From: an uncultured Flavobacteriaceae bacterium
Lineage (GTDB): Bacteria; Bacteroidota; Bacteroidia; Flavobacteriales; Flavobacteriaceae
Assembly (NCBI GenBank): GCA_947503005.1
Contig: CANNCA010000001.1
Location: 186,001 to 250,000 of the forward strand
DNA: 64,000 nt
Direction: 5' to 3'
Position 1 is the first letter of the stretch. Each line of letters starts with the position of its first letter. The position numbers and the translations under genes are program-made. This document shows, piece by piece, positions 54,291 to 62,673 of the stretch. Below the pieces are notes generated by a model. The model ran no database searches. It was not told where the DNA came from and saw nothing but the letters and a program-made list of their open reading frames with translations.

Positions 54291-56708
54291 ATGTTTAAAA
54301 ACCACTTAAAAATTGCCTGGCGGAGCATCAAAAAAGATAAGCTCTTTACCACCGTTAAAATCGGTGGTTTTGCCGTTGGCATCGCTGCATGTCTTTTGAT
54401 TGCCCTTTTTATTCGAAACGAGCTGAGCTACGATCAACATTATGCGAATAAAGATCAGATTTTCAGGGTAGTCATGCAAGGTCAATGGAACGGGGAACTC
54501 ATGAAAAGCACGCATTTTCAATTGCCTTTTGCCGATGCCTTACAATCCGATTTCCCAGAGATTAAAAAAGCGGGTAAGGTCAATACCATTGAGATTTTTG
54601 GGGCCGGTAAACGAGGGATGCGCCTTTCAGGAAAATCGCAGAACAATTTTGAAGAAGGCTTTGTACTTGTAGACCAAGAGGCCTTCGATATCTTGGAAGT
54701 TGCTTTAGAGCAGGGCAATCCCGATGAAGCGTTGAAAAGTCCGAAAAGTATTGTCCTTTCCAAATCGAAAGCGGATAAATATTTTCAGAGCGGAAACGCT
54801 TTAGGGCAAACCATTGTTTTGGATAATAACACTTCTAAACCATATACTGTGACGGGTGTAATGAAAGAAGTGCCTAAGAATTCACACCTCGATTTTGATT
54901 TCCTCCTGCCTATCGAGGATACCAATATGAGCTGGACCAACCAGAACTACTTTACCTATATATTGGTCGATCCGAATGCAAATGTTCAAGAGCTGGAACA
55001 AAAAATGCAATCCATTATTGAAAACTATGTCATTCCCGCACAATTGGACAATGGCCGTGGAGCTGATTTTATAGATGTTCTAAGAACCATTGAGTATAAA
55101 CTGCAGCCCGTAACCGACATTCATCTAAAGTCGGATATAAAAATGGGCGATGGCCTAAAGCATGGAGATATACGTTTTGTTTGGTTGTTCGCTGCCATCG
55201 CGGGTTTCGTTTTGCTTTTGGCCGTAATTAACTTTATTAATCTCTCTACGGCCAAATCGGCCAATAGGGCAAAAGAGGTGGGTCTCAGAAAAACCGTAGG
55301 TGCCTTTAAGTACAATCTAATTGCACAGTTTCTGACGGAATCGGTAGTTTTCAGTATCATATCTTTCATACTCGGCATTGTATTGGCGTGGGTCCTGCTT
55401 CCAGCTTTTAATGGTATGGCGGCCAAAACCATAGCGATTCCATGGACGGCGTGGTGGTTTCTACCAATATTGCTGTTTTCCTCTTTGATTGTAGGGTGTG
55501 TGGCCGGATTGTATCCTGCCTTCTACTTATCGGCTTTCAAACCTGTCAATGTGTTAAAAGGCACTTTGTCTTTGGGTGGTAAAAGCGGAAAACTACGAAG
55601 TGGCTTGGTTATCTTTCAGTTTACCACGTCGGTCATTTTGATTATCGGAACGTTGATCATTTACCAACAAATGGACTATATCCTCAAAAAGGAATTAGGA
55701 TTCGATAAAGAGCAAGTCGTAATTCTTGAAGGTACCGATGTTTTAGGAAATCGTGCCGATACTTTCAAGGAACAGCTACGGCAATTGCCTCAGGTAAAGG
55801 CGGTAAGTGCAAGCTATTATCTGCCCATAGAGGGTGGTAATCGAAACGGAAATACCTTTAGAAGGCCCGATCAAGGAAATGAGGGCAGGGGCATTCCCGC
55901 CCAAATATGGAGGGTCGATTATGACTATATCAAAACCTTGGGAATTAAGTTGAAAGAGGGGCGTGATTTCTCAAAGGAATTCGCTTCCGACTCCATCAAT
56001 TCCATCATTATCAATTCCAGAATGGTACAGGAACTCGCATTGACAGATCCGATCGGAAAGGAGGTGGACAACAACGGGCAACTATGGAAAGTTGTCGGGG
56101 TCGTAGAAGATTTTCATTTTAAATCATTGAAAGAGGATATTTCATCGCTCTCGCTGGTAATCGGTAATGATATCGGAGCGATTTCCTTGAAATTGGAAAA
56201 GGGAAATATAAACGAAGCCTTGGCCTCCATAGAATCCGTCTGGAACAAAAACATACCCAATCAGTCCATCAATTATACATTTTTGGACCAAGAGTTTACC
56301 CAAATGCATGAGGATGTACAACGAATGGGAAAAATCTTCAACAGTTTCTCCCTCTTTGCTCTTTTTGTGGCCTGTCTAGGGCTGTTCGCGCTTTCTGCCT
56401 TTATGGTGGAGCAACGCAAAAAGGAAATTAGCATCCGTTTGGTATTGGGTGCACCCTTCAAAAGTATTTATGAATTACTTACCATTGATTTTATGAAGTT
56501 GATCTTAATATCTATTTTGATAGCAATACCTATTGGTTGGTATATGATGAGCCGCTGGTTAGAAGATTTTGCTTATAGAATTACCATTGGTTGGGAAATT
56601 TTCGCCGTCGCCGGATTAATTGCTTTGGCAATAGCGATTCTCACGATAAGCTATCAATCAGTAGGGGCCGCTTTAATTCAACCATTAAAAAGTCTAAGGA
56701 CTGAATGA
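54291..56708 (+). CDS. MacB/FtsX-type ABC transporter permease 2
   Basis: 805 residues with the same two-module layout as permease 1, starting MFKNHLKIAWRSIKKDK. The two FtsX segments are EVGLRKTVGAFKYNLIAQFL (first module) and KEISIRLVLGAPFKSIYELL (second). The family's mechanism is mechanotransmission through the periplasm. It lies 57 bases after permease 1, and no promoter was seen in the gap, so it is likely in the same transcript. It differs clearly in sequence from the others, so it is an old duplicate. Confidence 0.92.
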   Translation: MFKNHLKIAWRSIKKDKLFTTVKIGGFAVGIAACLLIALFIRNELSYDQHYANKDQIFRVVMQGQWNGELMKSTHFQLPFADALQSDFPEIKKAGKVNTIEIFGAGKRGMRLSGKSQNNFEEGFVLVDQEAFDILEVALEQGNPDEALKSPKSIVLSKSKADKYFQSGNALGQTIVLDNNTSKPYTVTGVMKEVPKNSHLDFDFLLPIEDTNMSWTNQNYFTYILVDPNANVQELEQKMQSIIENYVIPAQLDNGRGADFIDVLRTIEYKLQPVTDIHLKSDIKMGDGLKHGDIRFVWLFAAIAGFVLLLAVINFINLSTAKSANRAKEVGLRKTVGAFKYNLIAQFLTESVVFSIISFILGIVLAWVLLPAFNGMAAKTIAIPWTAWWFLPILLFSSLIVGCVAGLYPAFYLSAFKPVNVLKGTLSLGGKSGKLRSGLVIFQFTTSVILIIGTLIIYQQMDYILKKELGFDKEQVVILEGTDVLGNRADTFKEQLRQLPQVKAVSASYYLPIEGGNRNGNTFRRPDQGNEGRGIPAQIWRVDYDYIKTLGIKLKEGRDFSKEFASDSINSIIINSRMVQELALTDPIGKEVDNNGQLWKVVGVVEDFHFKSLKEDISSLSLVIGNDIGAISLKLEKGNINEALASIESVWNKNIPNQSINYTFLDQEFTQMHEDVQRMGKIFNSFSLFALFVACLGLFALSAFMVEQRKKEISIRLVLGAPFKSIYELLTIDFMKLILISILIAIPIGWYMMSRWLEDFAYRITIGWEIFAVAGLIALAIAILTISYQSVGAALIQPLKSLRTE

Positions 56709-56733
56709 TATAATCAGATAAAGAATGTTAAAG

Positions 56734-57369
56734 ATGAAAACAATTAGATTATTTCTTGTAACCCTGATATGTACAGCATGGACTTTTGCCCAACAGAATG
56801 AGATCATTCCTGATTTATCAAAAGTGAAGGATACTTCCGTATGGAGTCTTTATGATAGAGAATTACTAAATGACGACCCTCTACATCTTGGTCGTGGAGG
56901 AGGCGATGGAATATTATGGTTAAAAGACCATAGCGTTCAAAATGGCACAATTGATCTTGACATCAAAGGCAGGGATATTAGAGGTGAGAGTTTCGTGGGT
57001 CTAGCTTTCCATGGTGTAGATAGAAATAATTTCGACTTAATATATTTCCGCCCTTTCAACTTTGAAAGCAAAGAAAAACAGGGCAACTCAGTCCAATATG
57101 TTTCCCTTCCAGATTTTACCTGGCAACGATTAAGACAAGAAAACCCTGGTGTATATGAGAGCTCTCCGTCACCCGTTCCTAACCCAAGCGATTGGTTTCA
57201 TGCAACTATCGTAATTAGATATCCTAAAGTTGAGGTATATGTTGAGAATGCCGATGAGCCTTCACTGACCGTAGAACAGTTAAGTACAAGAAAGGAAGGG
57301 TGGATTGGCTTTTGGGTAGGCAGCAATTCAGAAGGAGAGTTTAAAAATTTAAGGATAAAGAAAGAATAG
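56734..57369 (+). CDS. exported DUF1080-like (concanavalin-fold) protein
   Basis: 211 residues from MKTIRLFLVTLICTAWTFAQ, a signal peptide; an ATG three codons upstream is possible. The mature part is a beta-sandwich of the 3-keto-disaccharide-hydrolase/DUF1080 kind, judged by WLKDHSVQNGTIDLDIKGRD near the start and the ending ARKEGWIGFWVGSNSEGEFKNLRIKK-like block (GWIGFWVGSNSEGEFKNLRI). Catalytic residues were not identified. It is inserted between permeases 2 and 3 on the same strand and may be cargo, a sensor or a bystander of the efflux array. Confidence 0.75.
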   Translation: MKTIRLFLVTLICTAWTFAQQNEIIPDLSKVKDTSVWSLYDRELLNDDPLHLGRGGGDGILWLKDHSVQNGTIDLDIKGRDIRGESFVGLAFHGVDRNNFDLIYFRPFNFESKEKQGNSVQYVSLPDFTWQRLRQENPGVYESSPSPVPNPSDWFHATIVIRYPKVEVYVENADEPSLTVEQLSTRKEGWIGFWVGSNSEGEFKNLRIKKE

Positions 57370-57400
57370 GTTATTTCCTCATCAATCAAAATTGAAAATC

Positions 57401-59833
57401 ATGTTTAAAAATCATTTAAAAATCGCCTGGAGAAGCTTAAAAAAGCAACCTTTTTTTACTTTTATAAACACATTCGGACTCGCCGTGGGTATGGCGGGAG
57501 CACTATTGATTTCGTTGTATATCTACGATGAATTGAGTTTTGATAGAATGTTCGCCGATACCGACCGAATTTATCGCATAGATGCAGACATTAAGTTTGG
57601 CGGTGCAGAGATTGACGCTTCCCAAACGTCGGCACCCATGGCGGGAACTTTATTACGTGATTTCCCCCAGGTCGAATCCACTGTTAGGTTTCGAGACCAA
57701 GGAAGCATGCTCTTAAAAAAAAGTGGTACTGAAGCCAATACCAAAGAACTCCGCGCCACATTTGCCGACTCCACTTTCTTTGATTTTTTCGGAATCGACC
57801 TTTTGGTAGGGGACGTGAAAACCGCACTCACCCAACCCAATACCTTAGTATTGACGAGAACGGCTGCAGAGAAACATTTTGGCGTACAGAATGCCTTAGG
57901 CCAAAGCCTTCTTTTGAACAATACCAACACCTATACGGTAACCGGGGTCATCGAAGATCTACCTAAAAATTCTTTTTTGAGAGAACATAGCGTTTTTATG
58001 GCCATGGCAGGGCTGGCGGACTCTCGTGAAAATCTTTGGGGCAATACCAACTATTATACGTTCGTCAAACTGATTCCCTCGACTACGGCCGAGGATTTTC
58101 AAATTCCGTTGGAGTCGATACTTGAAAAGTACCTGCTGCCTTGGGCGGAACAAGTTTTTCCAGGCATAACCATGGAATCTTTCGCGGCATCGGGCAACTA
58201 TTACAGGTACCATACCATGCCCCTGACCGATATTCATCTTTACTCTTACCGACAATCTGAAATGAGTGCCAACAGTAGCATTCAAAATGTATATATCCTT
58301 TCATTTATTGCTCTTTTCCTTATCGTATTGGCCAGCGTAAACTTCATGAACCTGTCTACCGCGCATTCTTTAAAAAGAGCAAAAGAGGTCGGCATCCGCA
58401 AGACTTTAGGATCCAACAAAGGAGAACTGATTCGACAATTTTTGACCGAATCAGGGCTGATCGCCTTTATTTCGTTGCTCTTGGCATTGATTATAGCAAT
58501 CGTGGTACTTCCGTTTTTTAATGACCTTTCGGGTAAATCGATTTCCATTCCTTATAGTGGTCCGTTTTTCTGGTTGATTTTATTCCTTGCAACGCTATTA
58601 CTAGGACTTTTTTCTGGAAGTTATCCAGCTTTTTTTATGTCAAGGTTTATGCCTGTCAAAACCTTAAAAGGTGGGGGTCAAACAGATGTTGGGGGCGGAG
58701 GCATTCGAAATGCTTTAGTTGTCTTTCAATTTGCCATTTCGGTTTTTTTGATAATTGCCACCTTAGTGGTTTTTCAACAACTTAATTTTATTCAAGGTAA
58801 GGACCTTGGTTTTACAAAAGACCAAGTCGTGTTGATCAATGACACTTTTGCGGCAGGAAATCAGGTGGACACTTTTAAGGAAGAGGTCCTCAAACTGGGC
58901 CAGGTTCAAAGTGTAACTTTGAGCAGTTTCTTGCCAACCCCTTCGGCACGTTCAAATTCCTCATTTTTTAAGGAAGGGTCAAGGGAACAAGAAAATGCCA
59001 TTCAGATGCAGATTTGGAATGTTGACAAAGATTATATTCCGACCTTGAATATGGAACTTGTCGCAGGACGCAATTTCGACGAGCGGTTCAGTGCCGATTC
59101 TACGGCAGTCATTATTAATGAAGCTGCCCTGCCTGTATTGGGCGTTGGTCCTGAAGAAGTGCTGGGAATGCGAATTTCCCAAGATTTGAATTTGGAAGTA
59201 CCACAATATTATACTGTCGTTGGTGTGGTAAGAAATTTCCACTATGAATCGTTGCGAGAGGGTATTGGAGCTTTGTGTCTTTCAATGAGCCGTTCTACTG
59301 GCAACATGGCTATAAAGTTAAGCGCTGGTGATTTTTCGAACGCCCTTAAAAGCATCGAGGGTATTTGGAAAAAACTGGCCCCCGGCCAGCCCTTCAATTA
59401 TCGTTTTATGGATGAATCGTTCAATTCCGTTTATGAGTCAGAACAGCGATTGGGTAAAATATTTATGGTCTTCTCCATACTCTCCATTCTGATAGCGTGC
59501 TTAGGACTTTTCGGTCTCGCCGCCTTTAATGCCCAAAAACGAACCAAAGAAATCGGTATCCGAAAAGTTTTAGGGGCAAGTGTTGGGCAAATAACCTACC
59601 GCCTGACCACCGATTTTCTGAAAATGGTAGGGATTGCCATTTTGATTTCACTCCCAATCGGATGGTTTGCCATGAACAAATGGCTAGAAGATTTTTCTTA
59701 CCGAATCGATATACCTTGGTGGGTATTTGCTATAGCGGCATTATTGGCCATTGGCATTGCAATACTGACGGTCAGCTATCAAAGCATAAAAGCCGCTATA
59801 GTAAACCCGGTAAAAAGTTTGCGCACGCAGTGA
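57401..59833 (+). CDS. MacB/FtsX-type ABC transporter permease 3
   Basis: 810 residues from MFKNHLKIAWRSLKKQP; an ATG three codons upstream is out of line with its paralogues. It has the two-module layout, with FtsX segments EVGIRKTLGSNKGELIRQFL and KEIGIRKVLGASVGQITYRL. The leader has the ATCAATCAAAA motif also found before permeases 1 and 4, which suggests duplication including upstream DNA. Substrate unknown. Confidence 0.92.
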   Translation: MFKNHLKIAWRSLKKQPFFTFINTFGLAVGMAGALLISLYIYDELSFDRMFADTDRIYRIDADIKFGGAEIDASQTSAPMAGTLLRDFPQVESTVRFRDQGSMLLKKSGTEANTKELRATFADSTFFDFFGIDLLVGDVKTALTQPNTLVLTRTAAEKHFGVQNALGQSLLLNNTNTYTVTGVIEDLPKNSFLREHSVFMAMAGLADSRENLWGNTNYYTFVKLIPSTTAEDFQIPLESILEKYLLPWAEQVFPGITMESFAASGNYYRYHTMPLTDIHLYSYRQSEMSANSSIQNVYILSFIALFLIVLASVNFMNLSTAHSLKRAKEVGIRKTLGSNKGELIRQFLTESGLIAFISLLLALIIAIVVLPFFNDLSGKSISIPYSGPFFWLILFLATLLLGLFSGSYPAFFMSRFMPVKTLKGGGQTDVGGGGIRNALVVFQFAISVFLIIATLVVFQQLNFIQGKDLGFTKDQVVLINDTFAAGNQVDTFKEEVLKLGQVQSVTLSSFLPTPSARSNSSFFKEGSREQENAIQMQIWNVDKDYIPTLNMELVAGRNFDERFSADSTAVIINEAALPVLGVGPEEVLGMRISQDLNLEVPQYYTVVGVVRNFHYESLREGIGALCLSMSRSTGNMAIKLSAGDFSNALKSIEGIWKKLAPGQPFNYRFMDESFNSVYESEQRLGKIFMVFSILSILIACLGLFGLAAFNAQKRTKEIGIRKVLGASVGQITYRLTTDFLKMVGIAILISLPIGWFAMNKWLEDFSYRIDIPWWVFAIAALLAIGIAILTVSYQSIKAAIVNPVKSLRTQ

Positions 59834-59912
59834 AACGTTTAGAAATTTTAAGAGTCCTTATATAGAGGATTTCCAAATATAAATAGCAGCATCAATCAAA
59901 AATTAAATAATC

Positions 59913-62312
59913 ATGTTCAAAAACTATTTAAAAATCGCTTGGAGAAATTTAAAAAAGAACAAAGGCTATACCGCCATCAATATAGGCGGACTCGCTTTGG
60001 GTATGGCCGTTACCTTGATTATCGGACTATGGGTCCAAGATGAACTATCGTACAATAGTTATTATCCCAACAAAAATAAAATCGCGCAGGTTTTTCAGTC
60101 GCAGACTTTTAATGGGCAAACAGGCACGGGGCCTGCAATTCCAAGACCGCTAGAAAAAGCATTGCGTGAGGGCTACGGCGATAATTTCAAGCATCTGATG
60201 ATGTCTTCTTGGACCAGCGATCTTTATTTAAAATATGGGGAGAGCAGTCTTTCACGTCCAGGTAACTACATGCAAAGAGAAGCCCCTGAACTGTTGAATC
60301 TACGAATCATCAAGGGAGAGAAAGATGGGCTTAGAGAGGTAAATTCAATTATGCTTTCAGAATCAACCGCAACGGAACTTTTTGGTTCCGAAGACCCGAT
60401 AGGCAAAGTGGTGAAAGTGAGCAACCAATTTGATTTGATGGTGACTAGTGTTTACAAAGACATTCCATTGAACAATAGTTTTAACGATACGGAATATATC
60501 ATTCCGTGGGAACAATACCTCGCGTCTCGCGAATGGGTAAAAAATGCTGAAGATAGTTGGGGCAACAATTCGTTTCAAATGTTCGTCGAGGTAGCGGAAA
60601 ATGCAGATATGGATAAAGTTTCTGCAACCATTAAGGATGTAAAAAAGACCTTGAACGAAGACTCGGCAGAGTTCAACCCACAGCTCTTTTTATTCCCCAT
60701 GAAAGACTGGTATCTGCGGAGCAATTTTGAAGATGGAAAACAACAGGGTGGGCGCATAAAATATGTTTGGCTCTTCGGGATTATTGGCGCTTTTGTATTG
60801 CTTTTGGCTTGTATAAATTTTATGAACCTAAGTACGGCCCGATCAGAGAAACGCGCGAAAGAAGTAGGTATTCGAAAGTCGATAGGTTCCCAAAGGCGCC
60901 AATTGATCAACCAGTTTTTAAGCGAATCTTTTTTAGTGGTACTTTTTGCATTTGTCGTGGCTGTGGTTATCGTCTTAATGTCGTTGAACGGGTTCAACGA
61001 TTTGTCTAAAAAGGCAATTTCTTTTCCTTGGGGAAGTGCTACTTTTTGGCTGAGTTCGTTGTTGTTTATTTTGTTCACGGCTTTGGTAGCGGGGAGTTAT
61101 CCTGCGCTATATCTTTCCTCGTTCAGACCGGTCGATGTATTAAAGGGAACGTTTAAAGCTGGCAAGTATGCAGGCCTGCCCAGAAAGATTTTGGTGGTGG
61201 TCCAATTTACAGTTTCGGTAGCCTTTATCATCGGAACCGTAATCGTAATGCAACAGATCAACCATGCCAAAAACCGCCCCGTTGGTTATGACAAGGAAGG
61301 CCTGATACAGGTTCCTACAATGAGTCAAGATTTTGAGGGCAAGTACGACTTAATGCGAAGTGAGTTTATTGGTTCGGGGGCGGTTGCCGAAATGTCTACC
61401 TCAAGCAGCCCGACCACCCAAATATGGTCTAACAGAAGCGGATTTACATGGGAAGGAAAACCGGACGGTTTTCAGGAAGATTTAGCATGGACCGAGGTTT
61501 CTGCCGAATATGCTAAATCGTTGAACCTGAAAATAGTAGAAGGGCGAGATTTTTCAAGGGAATTCGCCTCGGACTCTCTTGGGGTGCTAATCAATGAAAC
61601 GGCTAAAAAGTATTTGGGAATTACCGACCCCGTTGGAAAATTCTTAAAGGATGACGATGATGAAGACCCCAACCCACCATTGAAAATTATCGGCGTGGTT
61701 CAAGATATGATTACCCAATCACCTTATGAGCCAGTAAAACAAGGCGTGTACGTATATGACCGGTTTGACAATGCCAGTTACTACAACCTTCGATTAAACC
61801 CTGAAAAAAGCGCCAGCAATAATCTTGCCGTAATCGAACGAGTCTTCAAAGAGCACTTTCCCGATGTGCCTTTTCAATATGAGTTTATTGACGACCAATA
61901 TGGCGAAAAATTCGCGTCCGAAGAACGTATCGGCACACTATCTGGAATTTTCACAGCCTTAGCTATTCTCATAAGCTGTCTTGGTTTATTTGGCTTGACC
62001 TCTTTTGTGGCCGAACAACGTACCAAAGAAATTGGAGTTAGAAAAGTATTGGGTGCGTCTACGTTCAACGTGTGGAATATGCTCTCAAAAGATTTTTTAA
62101 AGCTGGTCACTATCTCCTGTTTTATAGCAATTCCGATTTCATACTACGTGATGAACGGATGGTTACAAGATTATCCGTATCGCGTAATTTTAGAATGGTG
62201 GATTTTTGTTTTGGCAGTTGTTGGGGCATTGGCCATTACGATTCTTACGGTCAGTTATCAAGCCATTAAAGCTGCGAATTCAAATCCTGTGAATAGTTTA
62301 CGAACGGAGTGA
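59913..62312 (+). CDS. MacB/FtsX-type ABC transporter permease 4
   Basis: 799 residues, starting MFKNYLKIAWRNLKKNKGYT, with FtsX segments EVGIRKSIGSQRRQLINQFL and KEIGVRKVLGASTFNVWNML. Two periplasmic domains and about eight helices. It follows permease 3 by 79 bases with the ATCAATCAAAA leader motif. A C-rich repeat begins five bases after its stop, probably ending this run of genes. Confidence 0.92.
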   Translation: MFKNYLKIAWRNLKKNKGYTAINIGGLALGMAVTLIIGLWVQDELSYNSYYPNKNKIAQVFQSQTFNGQTGTGPAIPRPLEKALREGYGDNFKHLMMSSWTSDLYLKYGESSLSRPGNYMQREAPELLNLRIIKGEKDGLREVNSIMLSESTATELFGSEDPIGKVVKVSNQFDLMVTSVYKDIPLNNSFNDTEYIIPWEQYLASREWVKNAEDSWGNNSFQMFVEVAENADMDKVSATIKDVKKTLNEDSAEFNPQLFLFPMKDWYLRSNFEDGKQQGGRIKYVWLFGIIGAFVLLLACINFMNLSTARSEKRAKEVGIRKSIGSQRRQLINQFLSESFLVVLFAFVVAVVIVLMSLNGFNDLSKKAISFPWGSATFWLSSLLFILFTALVAGSYPALYLSSFRPVDVLKGTFKAGKYAGLPRKILVVVQFTVSVAFIIGTVIVMQQINHAKNRPVGYDKEGLIQVPTMSQDFEGKYDLMRSEFIGSGAVAEMSTSSSPTTQIWSNRSGFTWEGKPDGFQEDLAWTEVSAEYAKSLNLKIVEGRDFSREFASDSLGVLINETAKKYLGITDPVGKFLKDDDDEDPNPPLKIIGVVQDMITQSPYEPVKQGVYVYDRFDNASYYNLRLNPEKSASNNLAVIERVFKEHFPDVPFQYEFIDDQYGEKFASEERIGTLSGIFTALAILISCLGLFGLTSFVAEQRTKEIGVRKVLGASTFNVWNMLSKDFLKLVTISCFIAIPISYYVMNGWLQDYPYRVILEWWIFVLAVVGALAITILTVSYQAIKAANSNPVNSLRTE

Positions 62313-62317
62313 AAAGT

Positions 62318-62381
62318 CCCCTCCCCAGCCCTGTGCATTCCTCTCGCAATCGCTCGTCGGATGCAAGAGGGGAGGGAGACA
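62318..62381 (+). repeat. C-rich palindromic extragenic repeat
   Basis: Starts TCCCCTCCCCAGCCCTG and ends with GAGGGGAGGGA on the same strand, giving a long imperfect hairpin with the inner arms CCTCTCGCA and TGCAAGAGG. It lies just after the permease 4 stop and resembles the repeat at 28388-28420. It may act as a terminator or transcript-stabilising hairpin. Confidence 0.55.
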
Positions 62382-62498
62382 GCCCTTATTCAAAATCATA
62401 TTTCATAAGTTGTTATATCCTTATTCTTAATAGAAAAACCTTATTCTCCTCCTTTCGGGGGGAGCTAGTGGTAGGCTTTTTAAACACTATTAAAACAG

Positions 62499-62537
62499 TG
62501 TCAATATATTATACAAAACCTGTAAAAATATTTTACA
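62499..62537 (+). promoter_or_regulatory. tandem enhancer dyads upstream of permease 5
   Basis: Two TGT-N11-ACA palindromes: TGTCAATATATTATACA (62499-62515) and a perfect 7-3-7 dyad TGTAAAA-ATA-TTTTACA (62521-62537). Centres are 22 bp apart, as in the pair before tolC at 48170-48208. They lie about 97 and 119 bp before the predicted start site. Flanks AGTGTC and CTGTA keep the same spacing in both copies. Confidence 0.75.
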
Positions 62538-62599
62538 CAAGCCACTCCCGTTTAATAAAAAAAGAATGTAACTAACTGATAATAAATAAGTTAAAAATA

Positions 62600-62615
62600 T
62601 GGCATGAAAATCGAC
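62600..62615 (+). promoter_or_regulatory. sigma-54-like promoter of permease 5
   Basis: TGGCATGAAAATCGAC has a good -24 half (TGGCAYG) and a poor -12 half. It is 63 bp after the proximal dyad, against 64 bp at tolC. Transcription would start near 62626, 48 bases before the ATG. The dyads add most of the weight. Confidence 0.5.
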
Positions 62616-62673
62616 TTCTTTTTTATGGGAACCTTCCAAAATTATCTGGAGTATTTGTAAAAAAGAAAAAACC

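Larger units (their letters stand above)
62313..62673. other. intergenic region with repeat, enhancer dyads and sigma-54-like promoter
   Basis: About 360 bases that break the permease array. It holds a C-rich inverted repeat (62318-62381), a short GGGGGGAG-containing hairpin near 62450-62465, the enhancer dyads at 62499-62537 and the -24-like element at 62600. No protein-coding gene is supported. Confidence 0.7.

Noticed and set aside
60575-61078. Minus-strand frame of about 167 codons
   Set aside because: Antisense to permease 4; the paralogous arrays give similar shadow frames at 52670, 55121 and 58282.
62309-62575. Plus-strand frame of 88 codons after permease 4
   Set aside because: It is built from the C-rich repeat and the AT-rich regulatory region, and would cover the enhancer dyads; no protein features.
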